Source: Microbacterium sp. RURRCA19A (lineage in GTDB: Bacteria; Actinomycetota; Actinomycetes; Actinomycetales; Microbacteriaceae). From it: 64,000 nucleotides of DNA. The translations under genes were made by a program, and so were the position numbers. The notes under the pieces are model-generated. The model made no database searches and was not told the DNA's origin. It worked only from the letters and a program-made list of their open reading frames with translations. The stretch lies in assembly GCF_900156455.1 (NCBI RefSeq), contig NZ_FTNQ01000001.1:1488001-1552000 (forward strand), read 5' to 3'. Shown here piece after piece: positions 36,257-50,421 of the stretch (its first letter is position 1; each line of letters opens with the position of its first letter).

Positions 36257-36853
36257 ATGACCGGTCGACACCCCGCAGCGGCCCTCGCCGCGGTGCTCGC
36301 GGTTGCCGCCGCGCTCGCGCTCAGCGCCTGCGCCCCCGAACAGGGCGACGCCGAGGCCCCGCCGACCGCCGTCTCCCCGACATCCTCCGGCACTCCGAGC
36401 GGCACGCCGATCCCGACGATCACCCCCACCGTGGCACCGGCGGCGATCCCGACCGACTGCCGCGCGATCCTTACCGCCGATGTGCTGTCGCAGCTCGGGT
36501 CGATCCCCCTCAACGACCCGGCCCTCGGGGCATCCGGCGTCCAACCCGACGGGTCGCTCATCTGCGTCTGGCGCGACCCCGCCGCCGACACCACCGGGCT
36601 CGTCACCCGCATCTCCCGCGTCGACCGCGGTCCCGCGCTCGACATGCTCAACGACCTCGTCAACACGCAGGGCTTCAGCTGCTACACGCCCGACGACGGA
36701 ACGCGCTGCGAGAAGACCTGGATCAACGCCACCTACGCCGTCAACGACGGACGCACACTGTTCTGGCGCGACGACGTCCTCATCGACACCCAGTACTCCA
36801 ACCTCGCCCCCACCGGGTACACCGCGAGCATCATCTCCGCCATCTACGGCTGA
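36257..36853 (+). CDS. Secreted lipoprotein with three conserved cysteines
   Basis: This is a 198-residue lipoprotein. The signal ends in a lipobox, LSAC, at about residues 22-25, followed by a Thr/Pro linker. The folded part has TDCRAIL, LICVWRD, GFSCYTPDDGTRCEKT and a C-terminal YTASIISAIYG. The cysteine order (C-R, C-x-WR, GF-x-C, CE) is the same as in the convergent gene at 36889-37488, so the two look like paralogues facing each other. Function unknown. ATG 36257 was preferred because it starts the signal peptide. Confidence 0.8.
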   Translation: MTGRHPAAALAAVLAVAAALALSACAPEQGDAEAPPTAVSPTSSGTPSGTPIPTITPTVAPAAIPTDCRAILTADVLSQLGSIPLNDPALGASGVQPDGSLICVWRDPAADTTGLVTRISRVDRGPALDMLNDLVNTQGFSCYTPDDGTRCEKTWINATYAVNDGRTLFWRDDVLIDTQYSNLAPTGYTASIISAIYG

Positions 36854-36888
36854 CGCCCCTCCCCCGGCGGCGACGGCACCGTTGCGGA

Positions 36889-37488
36889 CTACTCGCCGAA
36901 GGCACGGGATGCCACGACCGCGACGTATCCGTCCGGCATCCACCCCGAGAAGGTGGACGACACCCACCGGTCGCCGCGGAGGTCGTGCACCTCGACCGCG
37001 TCACCGACGGCGCGCTCGCAGTGCTCCGTGTCACCCTCGGACGCGCACGTGAAGCCCTGACCGCTCAGCGTCGCCACCACGGCGGCGGCACCCTCCACCG
37101 AGACCGTGGCCACGCTCGTCTCGAGCCACCGCCCCGCGTCCCCGCGCCAGTGGCACGTGATCACGGGCGTCGACGCCGCGGCCGCCACCGCCTCGGGGGT
37201 CGACAGCGCACCACTGTGGCGCTGGGTGAGCAGAGCCTCGGGCGACCACACGAGCTCGGACCACATCGGCTGCGTGTACAGATCGCGGCACGTCGACGCC
37301 GGTCCCGGGACCCGCGGCGCATCCGTCCACGCCGGCGTCGTCGTCCCGGTCCGCAACGTGTCGCCGACGAACGTCACCGCGCCCGGGACCCCCGGGGCGG
37401 CGAGCATCGCGAGGACCGCGACCACGGCGGCGCACAGCACGCCCACCGGCCACGCGATCCAGACGTTGCGTCCCGCGACTCGAGCCAT
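36889..37488 (-). CDS. Membrane-anchored extracellular protein, paralogue of the neighbouring lipoprotein
   Basis: This is a 199-residue protein with an N-terminal membrane anchor (VWIAWPVGVLCAAVVAVLAML) and an outside domain. It shows STCRDLY, ITCHWRGD, GFTCASEGDTEHCERA, then DRWVSSTFSGWMPDGYVA. The spacing and neighbours of the four cysteines match the lipoprotein encoded convergently at 36257-36853, 35 bases away. It starts with ATG 37488 after a GAGGAGG ribosome site. The gene follows rpoC on the same strand, past a terminator. No known function. Confidence 0.78.
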   Translation of the reverse strand: MARVAGRNVWIAWPVGVLCAAVVAVLAMLAAPGVPGAVTFVGDTLRTGTTTPAWTDAPRVPGPASTCRDLYTQPMWSELVWSPEALLTQRHSGALSTPEAVAAAASTPVITCHWRGDAGRWLETSVATVSVEGAAAVVATLSGQGFTCASEGDTEHCERAVGDAVEVHDLRGDRWVSSTFSGWMPDGYVAVVASRAFGE

Positions 37489-37590
37489 CCATCCCTCCTC
37501 GTCCACGGTAGGCGACCCACCCCGGCGCGTCGGCGTGGCGACACGCCGAGGCCCCGACACGTCATCCGTCGGAAACGCACCGGGCACGCC

Positions 37591-37620
37591 GAAGGCCCCC
37601 GGCGCGAGCCGGGGGCCTTC
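37591..37620 (-). terminator. Terminator of the rpoBC operon
   Basis: GAAGGCCCCCGGC and GCCGGGGGCCTTC form a perfect 13-bp stem with a 4-base loop, about 100 bases after the rpoC stop. It is the strongest hairpin of the gap. Confidence 0.85.
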
Positions 37621-37687
37621 GGGGATTCCGATCAGTTAGATCAGTTGTCTTCGCGACTTCGTCGCTCAACAACTTTCAATCGGCTCG

Positions 37688-37711
37688 GGAGAGCGAGCGA
37701 GCGCGCTCTCC
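37688..37711 (-). terminator. Second, weaker hairpin right after rpoC
   Basis: GGAGAGCG and CGCTCTCC (8-bp arms, 8-base loop) begin 12 bases beyond the rpoC stop. It precedes the main terminator and could act as a tandem terminator or protect the mRNA end. Confidence 0.4.
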
Positions 37712-37722
37712 TCTCGCCTCAA

Positions 37723-41598
<3,876 letters not shown>

Positions 41599-41639
41599 TG
41601 GTTCTCCTGTGTCGGAATTCTGTTCGTTGCCTGGCCGGG

Positions 41640-45134
<3,495 letters not shown>

Positions 45135-45340
45135 GGGAAAAACCTCCAGAAGCCCGGGCGAGGGGCTCGTGATTCCTTGTCGTCAGGTGGAGTGCGTTCC
45201 TGCCCCGATAACCTGCGAGTCGCACACCGCGATGAAGCGGGGACGGGCAGGCTCAGCCGACCACCATATGAGGGCAGGGGGAATCGAGGAGCGCAAAGTC
45301 CAAGCATACGCGGGAGGACGCGCCGTGTCCAGTCGGATTC

Positions 45341-45369
45341 TTGACGACTTTGCGTACCTGCGGTATAAC
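45341..45369 (+). promoter_or_regulatory. Sigma-70-type promoter pointing away from rpoB
   Basis: TTGACG (45341-45346) and TATAAC (45364-45369) are exactly 17 bases apart on the plus strand. No plus-strand gene follows; transcription would run through the 23-bp inverted repeat and antisense into pxpBC. It shares its -10 region with the opposite promoter. Confidence 0.5.
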
Positions 45370-45390
45370 CGCGCGGAGACGTCCGGACAA
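45362..45390 (-). promoter_or_regulatory. Candidate rpoB promoter
   Basis: On the minus strand TTGTCC (45385-45390) and TATACC (45362-45367) are 17 bases apart. It would give an rpoB leader of about 220 bases. The interval 45135-45340 holds no gene I can support. Confidence 0.5.
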
Positions 45391-45405
45391 GCGCTCAGAG
45401 GACCG

Positions 45406-45466
45406 GCTGACTTGGGGCGAATGTACGCGGAGAGACCATGGTGGCGTACGTTTCGCCGAAGTCAGC
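45406..45466. repeat. 23-bp imperfect inverted repeat between rpoB and pxpBC
   Basis: The arms 45406-45428 and 45444-45466 match as reverse complements at 18 of 23 positions, with perfect ends (GCTGACTT/AAGTCAGC and GTACGC/GCGTAC). The centre contains CCATGG. It lies 29 bases past the pxpBC stop, so it may end that transcript, or be an operator for the divergent promoters beside it. Confidence 0.6.
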
Positions 45467-45495
45467 GGGGGACGACGCGCGGGCGGGGCGGGAGG

Positions 45496-47064
45496 TCACG
45501 CGCCGCGGAATCGCACGCGGTCGCCGGGCCTCGCCTGGGCAAGGCGGTCGAGGGTGGCATCCGTCACCACCGCGATCACGGGATACCCACCCGTGACCGG
45601 CCCGTCGGCCAGCAGGATCACCGGGCGCCCGTGCGGCGGGACCTGGATCGCGCCGGGGCGCATGCCCTCGCTCGGCAGCTCGTCGTGCCGCACGCGCGCG
45701 AGCGTCGGACCGTCGAGCCGGATGCCGACCCGATCGGCGTCGCCCGACACGGTCCACGTCGCGGCTCCCAGCGTCCGCAGGGCGGCGGGCACGAACCAGT
45801 CGGCGCGCGGACCGGGGGCGAGCGAGACCTCGACCGTCGCCGCGGGCACCGACCAGGGGAAGACGTCGACGGGCGGGACGGGCCCCTCCGGCTCCCCCAC
45901 GTGCAGCACGTCCCCGGCGCGCAGCGCGGGCGGGCCGAGCGACGCGAGCACGTCGGTCGCGCGCGATCCGAGGGACTCGGGCACCGCGACGCCGCCACGC
46001 ACCGCGAGCACGAACCGGGCGCCGGCGTGGGCGACCCCGATCGACAGCTCGGCGCCGGCGGGGAGGAGCAGGGGGGTGTAGGCATCCACGGCTCGTCCAT
46101 CGATCTGCAGATCGGCGAGCGCGCCCGTGACGGCGACCCACGTGTCCCGCTCGGCGACGGCGCGCAAACCACCGAGCGCGATCTCGACGCCGGCCGCGGA
46201 TTCGGCGTTGCCGACGAGGCGGTTGGCCACGCGCAGGGCCGCGCGGTCGAGCGCGCCGGAGCGGGCGACGCCGAGCGCCGCGCGACCGGGGCGGCCGAGG
46301 TCCTGCACCGTGGCGAAAGCGCCCGGGGCGAGGATGCGGAGGGCCTCGGGGGCGTGCGCGGCAGAGGGGAATCCAGGAGGGGAGGATGCCTCCGTGGCAT
46401 CCGGTCCTCCGCCCGCCGGATCTCCTCCCGTCGCCGCGGAGATACGAGCAGGCTCGGGCACGAACCGGACCCGCGCGCCGGGGGTCAGCAGCACCGGTTC
46501 GGGGGCGTCCGGGACGAAGAGAGGGGCATCGGTCGTACCGATCAGCCGCCAGCCGCCCGGGGTCTCCCGGGGATACGCGCCGGCGAACTCGCCCGCGAGG
46601 CCCACCGCCCCGGCGGGGACGCGCGTGCGGGGGCGCGCGAGGCGGGGGACGTCGAGCGCCCAGTCGTCGCTCACCAGGTACGCGAAGCCGGGCGCGAAGC
46701 CCGTGAAGGCGACGGTCCACTCGGCGGCGGCATGGCGCGCGACGAGTTCGACGGGACGGATGCCGAGCAGGGCGGCCGTCTCGTCGAGGTCGGCGCCGTC
46801 GTAGCGGACGGGGATCCCGACGAGGGGACCGGGTGGGACGGCATCCCGATCCGCCCCGGCAGCCGAGAGCACCCATCGGCGCACCGCGGCCGGGGCGATC
46901 CGCGCCGGGTCGAAGACCACGAGCACCGTGCGGGCCGCGGGGACCAGGTCGTCGATCCCCGCGGGCGGGCGCGCGGCGAGCGCGGCGTGGAGCTCCAGGA
47001 CCCGGGCGAGGTCGTCGACCTCGGCGAGCAGCGCCCGCTCCCCCATCGGCCGCAGCGTCACCAC
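45496..47064 (-). CDS. pxpBC: Fused 5-oxoprolinase subunits PxpB-PxpC
   Basis: This is a 522-residue fusion of the two KipI/KipA-type subunits of prokaryotic 5-oxoprolinase, which with PxpA opens 5-oxoproline to glutamate using ATP. The PxpB part (about 1-205) has FTGFAPGFAYL and PRTRVPAGAVGLAGEFAG. A low-complexity linker follows. The PxpC part (about 240-522) has APGAFATVQDLGRPG, GVARSGALDRAALRVANRLVGN and ILLADGPVTGGYP. In many bacteria these are two genes; here they are one. The start overlaps the pxpA stop by 7 bp. Confidence 0.92.
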   Translation of the reverse strand: MVTLRPMGERALLAEVDDLARVLELHAALAARPPAGIDDLVPAARTVLVVFDPARIAPAAVRRWVLSAAGADRDAVPPGPLVGIPVRYDGADLDETAALLGIRPVELVARHAAAEWTVAFTGFAPGFAYLVSDDWALDVPRLARPRTRVPAGAVGLAGEFAGAYPRETPGGWRLIGTTDAPLFVPDAPEPVLLTPGARVRFVPEPARISAATGGDPAGGGPDATEASSPPGFPSAAHAPEALRILAPGAFATVQDLGRPGRAALGVARSGALDRAALRVANRLVGNAESAAGVEIALGGLRAVAERDTWVAVTGALADLQIDGRAVDAYTPLLLPAGAELSIGVAHAGARFVLAVRGGVAVPESLGSRATDVLASLGPPALRAGDVLHVGEPEGPVPPVDVFPWSVPAATVEVSLAPGPRADWFVPAALRTLGAATWTVSGDADRVGIRLDGPTLARVRHDELPSEGMRPGAIQVPPHGRPVILLADGPVTGGYPVIAVVTDATLDRLAQARPGDRVRFRGA

Positions 47065-47813
47065 GGCGCGCGTACCTCTATTCCCGCGTCATCGAGCGCA
47101 GCGCGGACCGCCCGGGCCATCGCGACCGCGGCGGGGGTGTCGCCGTGGAGGCACAGGGACGCGGCATCCACCGTGATCGAGGTGCCGTCGACGGTGTCCA
47201 CGGTTCCCTCGGCGACCAGGCGCAGCGCGCGGTCGGCGACGAGGGCCGGGTCGTCGATCAGCGCTCCGGGCCGGTCGCGGGGCACCAGCCCGCCACGCGC
47301 GGTGTAACCGCGGTCGAGGAAAGCCTCGTGCACGAAGGGCAGGCCCGCGGATGCCGCGGCCTCGACGATCGCGCCCGGGAGACCGAGCACCGGCAGCGCT
47401 CGGCCGAGGCGGGCCGAGTGATCGGCGATGGCGGCGACGACCGCGGCGGCCTGCACCGGGTCGGCGGAGACGGCGTGGTACAGCGCGCCGTGGGGTTTCA
47501 CGTAGCGCAGGTCGGCGCCGGCGGCCTCGAGGGCGTCGAGCTGCCGGGCGACGCTGTCGCGCAGTTCGGCCGCGGACGGGTCGCGGCGGACGCGGCCGAA
47601 GTTCGCGCGGTCCTCGTACGCGGGGTGGGCGCCGATCGCGACACCGAAGCGCGCCGCGCGCTCGACGGAGGCCCGCATCGAGGCGTCGTCGCCCGCGTGC
47701 CCTCCGCACGCGACGTTGGCGCTGCTGACGAGCGCGAACATCGCTTCGTCGTCGGCGGTCGGCATCCCGTCGACGGTCTCTCCCAGGTCGGCGTTGAGGT
47801 CCACGCTGTTCAC
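47058..47813 (-). CDS. pxpA: 5-oxoprolinase subunit A (LamB/YcsF family)
   Basis: This is a 251-residue LamB/YcsF protein, the hydrolytic subunit of 5-oxoprolinase. DLNADLGE at the start, SANVACGGHAGD, GAHPAYEDRANFGR, YVKPHGALYH and the closing CLHGDTPAAV are all present and carry the expected Asp/His metal-site residues. The gene is first of a two-gene operon with pxpBC and follows the nested hairpin at 47835-47903. The pathway recycles 5-oxoproline formed from glutamine, glutamate or glutathione. Confidence 0.95.
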   Translation of the reverse strand: MNSVDLNADLGETVDGMPTADDEAMFALVSSANVACGGHAGDDASMRASVERAARFGVAIGAHPAYEDRANFGRVRRDPSAAELRDSVARQLDALEAAGADLRYVKPHGALYHAVSADPVQAAAVVAAIADHSARLGRALPVLGLPGAIVEAAASAGLPFVHEAFLDRGYTARGGLVPRDRPGALIDDPALVADRALRLVAEGTVDTVDGTSITVDAASLCLHGDTPAAVAMARAVRAALDDAGIEVRAPW

Positions 47814-47834
47814 GCTACTCGCGTCGGCTCTTCG

Positions 47835-47903
47835 GGTTCGGGGCGCGATTCTCGCTTCGGGGCGGGGACTTCACGCCCCGAAGGGAGGAATGCGCCCCGA
47901 ACC
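47835..47903 (-). terminator. Nested hairpin between the lactonase-like gene and pxpA
   Basis: The outer arms GGTTCGGGGCGC (47835-47846) and GCGCCCCGAACC (47892-47903) are perfect 12-mers, extended by ATTC/GAAT after one bulged base. Inside, TTCGGGGCG (47856-47864) pairs with CGCCCCGAA (47874-47882). Either half could swap partners, so two folds are possible. It lies between the end of one operon and the start of the next: terminator, attenuator or operator. Confidence 0.55.
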
Positions 47904-47923
47904 GGGAATGCGCGAGGTGCGGG

Positions 47924-48754
47924 TCAGCGGGAATGGACGATCGCGGACCACACCGGGAAGTCGGGGTCGTGGGCGGGCCAGACCTCGGACGACGGGGCGC
48001 GGTGGAGGGATGCCAGGCGGGAGATCGCGCGGTCGGCGAGGGCGGGGCCGTCCGCGCCCACCGTCGAACCGCAGCGGACCTCGCGTTCGACGTTGTCGAG
48101 CAGGTCCGCGGCGTCTCCGGCCAGGACGACCGTGCGCTCGGGCAGCTCCACGACGAACGACTGGTGGCCGGGCGTGTGTCCGGACGTGTCGATCGCGGCG
48201 AGACCCGCGGCCAGGGGCGTATCGCCGTCCAGCAGCCCGAGCGTGAGCCCGTCGCGATCGAGGTCGTCGAGGAACAGGAAGTTCCCCCGCGCGTCGGTCG
48301 TCTCGTTGACGTGCTGCCACTCCCGTCGCTGCAGCAGCAGCGGCCGGTCGGGCGCGAGCAGGCGCGCGGCGCCGGTGTGATCGAAGTGCGCGTGCGTGAG
48401 CAGCGCCGCCGCGAGATCGGCGAGGTCGAGCCCGGCCTCGGCGATCTGGTCGACCAGCGGGTCGCCGGGCGGGACGATCGGCGTGTAGTTCTCGTAGTCG
48501 AAGGATGCCGTGCGCGTGGCGCGGTCGCGGATGCGCGCCGGGTCGAACCCGCCGTCGACGAGCACCCACCCCTCGTCGAACACGACCGCCACGGCCGTCA
48601 CCGGCTCCATGAGGAACCGGAACCGGCTGCCTCCGTCGACGGACGTCGCCTCCGCGATCGGCTCGTACCCCACGACCATCGGCACGAGGTGCCGCGGCCG
48701 CCCGCTCAGCCGCAGCGGCGGAAGGTCCGCGTGATCGACGATCGACGAGCTCAT
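47924..48754 (-). CDS. Metallo-beta-lactamase-fold hydrolase, AHL-lactonase-like
   Basis: This is a 276-residue metallo-hydrolase of the AiiA-like branch. Metal-binding motifs are LLTHAHFDHTG (HxHxDH), DTSGHTPGHQ, AGDAADLL and WPAHDP, in the right order. The branch includes quorum-quenching lactonases, but other lactones or esters are equally possible. Its ATG overlaps the allophanate hydrolase stop (ATGA), so it is the last gene of the DUF1989-carboxylase operon, where such an enzyme is not an expected step. Confidence 0.85.
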   Translation of the reverse strand: MSSSIVDHADLPPLRLSGRPRHLVPMVVGYEPIAEATSVDGGSRFRFLMEPVTAVAVVFDEGWVLVDGGFDPARIRDRATRTASFDYENYTPIVPPGDPLVDQIAEAGLDLADLAAALLTHAHFDHTGAARLLAPDRPLLLQRREWQHVNETTDARGNFLFLDDLDRDGLTLGLLDGDTPLAAGLAAIDTSGHTPGHQSFVVELPERTVVLAGDAADLLDNVEREVRCGSTVGADGPALADRAISRLASLHRAPSSEVWPAHDPDFPVWSAIVHSR

Positions 48755-50421
48755 GCCGTCGCCGCCCGGTACGCGCGCCATCCGCCGTACGTCGTGATGT
48801 CGGTCGCACCCTCGAGCGCAACGGCCTCGCACAGGAATCCGGCGACGCTCGACCCGTCCGCGAGGACGGCGGAACCGATCCCCATGGGCGCGGGCAGATC
48901 CGCGACGAAGCGTCCGAACCCGGCGGCCGGAAGCCGCCACACCTCCCCCGCGATCGCGGCGCCGCCGTCGGCCGCGCGGGCGAGGCCCGGCTTCGGCGGA
49001 ACCGTGTCGAGGGCGTACAGGCGGTACTGCGCGGCGGTCTCGACCTCGGCGACGAACGTCCCGCCGGCGGCGACGAGCTGGTGGTTCAGCGGCTGTCCGC
49101 GCAGGTGCGCACCCACGACGAGGAGATCGACGGACGGCGCCTGGATGCGTTCGGCGAGCTGCGCGAGCGTGCGGTCGGCGAACGGGGCGCCCGTGAGCAT
49201 GACGCCGAAAGCCCGGCCGCCGACGACCCCGGCCGGGACGGCGAGGGCGCTGCGGTCGAGCAGGTTCGCGAAGTTCGTGTACCGGCCCATGCGACTGTTG
49301 GCCCCGACCGGGTCGGCGGCGACCTCGTCGAGGGTGGGATGCCACGTGGTCGTGGGCGTGAGGAGCGCCACCGTCCCCTCGAGCCGGCGGAGCCCCTCCG
49401 CCCCGAGGCGGTCGAGACGCTCGCGGTCGCGGAAGTAGTCCGCGGCTCGCGCCTCGGCCCCCGCGAGCACGATCCCGGCGACCGTGGGGTCGAGGTCGGT
49501 GCCGACGAGCTCGGGGTGGGCGGCGATGAAGTCGCCCACGGCCGCGGTGCGCTCAGCCACGAAGGCGCCGCCGTACAGCAGCGATGCGGCCTCGAGGAGC
49601 GGCGCGATGTCGACCTCGACGATCTCGACACCCGAGGCAGCGAGCGCGGCGACGACGGCGGCGAAGGCCTCCGCCCACCCGTCGGCGAGGCCCTCGAGGT
49701 GCGCGGCGGTCGGCACGGCCACGCGGGGACGCGCGTCCAGCGGCGGCTCCGGGCGGTCGTCACGTCCCAGCGGGTCGATCCCGTCGGGCCCGGCCATGAT
49801 CTCGGCCGCCGCGCGGGCGTCGGACAGGCCCCGCGCGAACACGGTGACGCAGTCGAGGGTGCGGCACGCGGGCACGACGCCGGTCGCGGGGACGAGCCCC
49901 ACCGTGGGCTTGACCCCCACGATGCCGTTGAGCGCCGCGGGCACGCGGCCGGACCCGGCGGTGTCCGTGCCGAGCGCGAGGTCGACGATCCCGAGGGCCA
50001 CCGCCACGGCCGAGCCCGAGCTGGAACCGCCCGAGATGCGCGTCGGGTCCCACGCGTTGCGGACGGCGCCGAAGGGGCTGCGGGTGCCCACGAGGCCCGT
50101 GGCGAACTGATCGAGGTTGGTCTTGCCGACCACCACGGCCCCGGATGCACGCAGCCGCGCGACGGCGGTCGCGTCGCGCTCGGGACGGTACGCGTAGGCG
50201 CGACTCCCGGCCGTCGTCGGCATCCCCTCGACGTCGATGTTGTCCTTGACCGCGACGACCGTGCCGGCCAGCGGCAGACGCTCCCCCGCGGCGACGCCGA
50301 GGTCGACCTCGGCCGCCTCGGCGAGCGCGTCGTCCTCGTCGCGGACCGTGATCCACACCTCGGGGCGGTCGACCTCGCGCATCCGGGCGTACGCGGCGCG
50401 GACCCGCTCGACGGCGCTCAC
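48751..50421 (-). CDS. atzF: Allophanate hydrolase
   Basis: This is a 556-residue allophanate hydrolase that splits allophanate to ammonia and carbon dioxide. The amidase-signature triad is intact: K59 in VAVKDNIDVEG, the cis-Ser S133 in SGGSSSGSA, and the nucleophile S157 in GTDTAGSGR. The C-terminal 130 residues (from LLVVGAHLRGQPLNH to TDITTYGGWRAY) form the small AtzF domain that finishes the decarboxylation. The GTG at 50421 overlaps the carboxylase stop by 4 bp. It would take product either from a urea carboxylase or from a carboxyguanidine deiminase. Confidence 0.94.
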   Translation of the reverse strand: MSAVERVRAAYARMREVDRPEVWITVRDEDDALAEAAEVDLGVAAGERLPLAGTVVAVKDNIDVEGMPTTAGSRAYAYRPERDATAVARLRASGAVVVGKTNLDQFATGLVGTRSPFGAVRNAWDPTRISGGSSSGSAVAVALGIVDLALGTDTAGSGRVPAALNGIVGVKPTVGLVPATGVVPACRTLDCVTVFARGLSDARAAAEIMAGPDGIDPLGRDDRPEPPLDARPRVAVPTAAHLEGLADGWAEAFAAVVAALAASGVEIVEVDIAPLLEAASLLYGGAFVAERTAAVGDFIAAHPELVGTDLDPTVAGIVLAGAEARAADYFRDRERLDRLGAEGLRRLEGTVALLTPTTTWHPTLDEVAADPVGANSRMGRYTNFANLLDRSALAVPAGVVGGRAFGVMLTGAPFADRTLAQLAERIQAPSVDLLVVGAHLRGQPLNHQLVAAGGTFVAEVETAAQYRLYALDTVPPKPGLARAADGGAAIAGEVWRLPAAGFGRFVADLPAPMGIGSAVLADGSSVAGFLCEAVALEGATDITTYGGWRAYRAATA

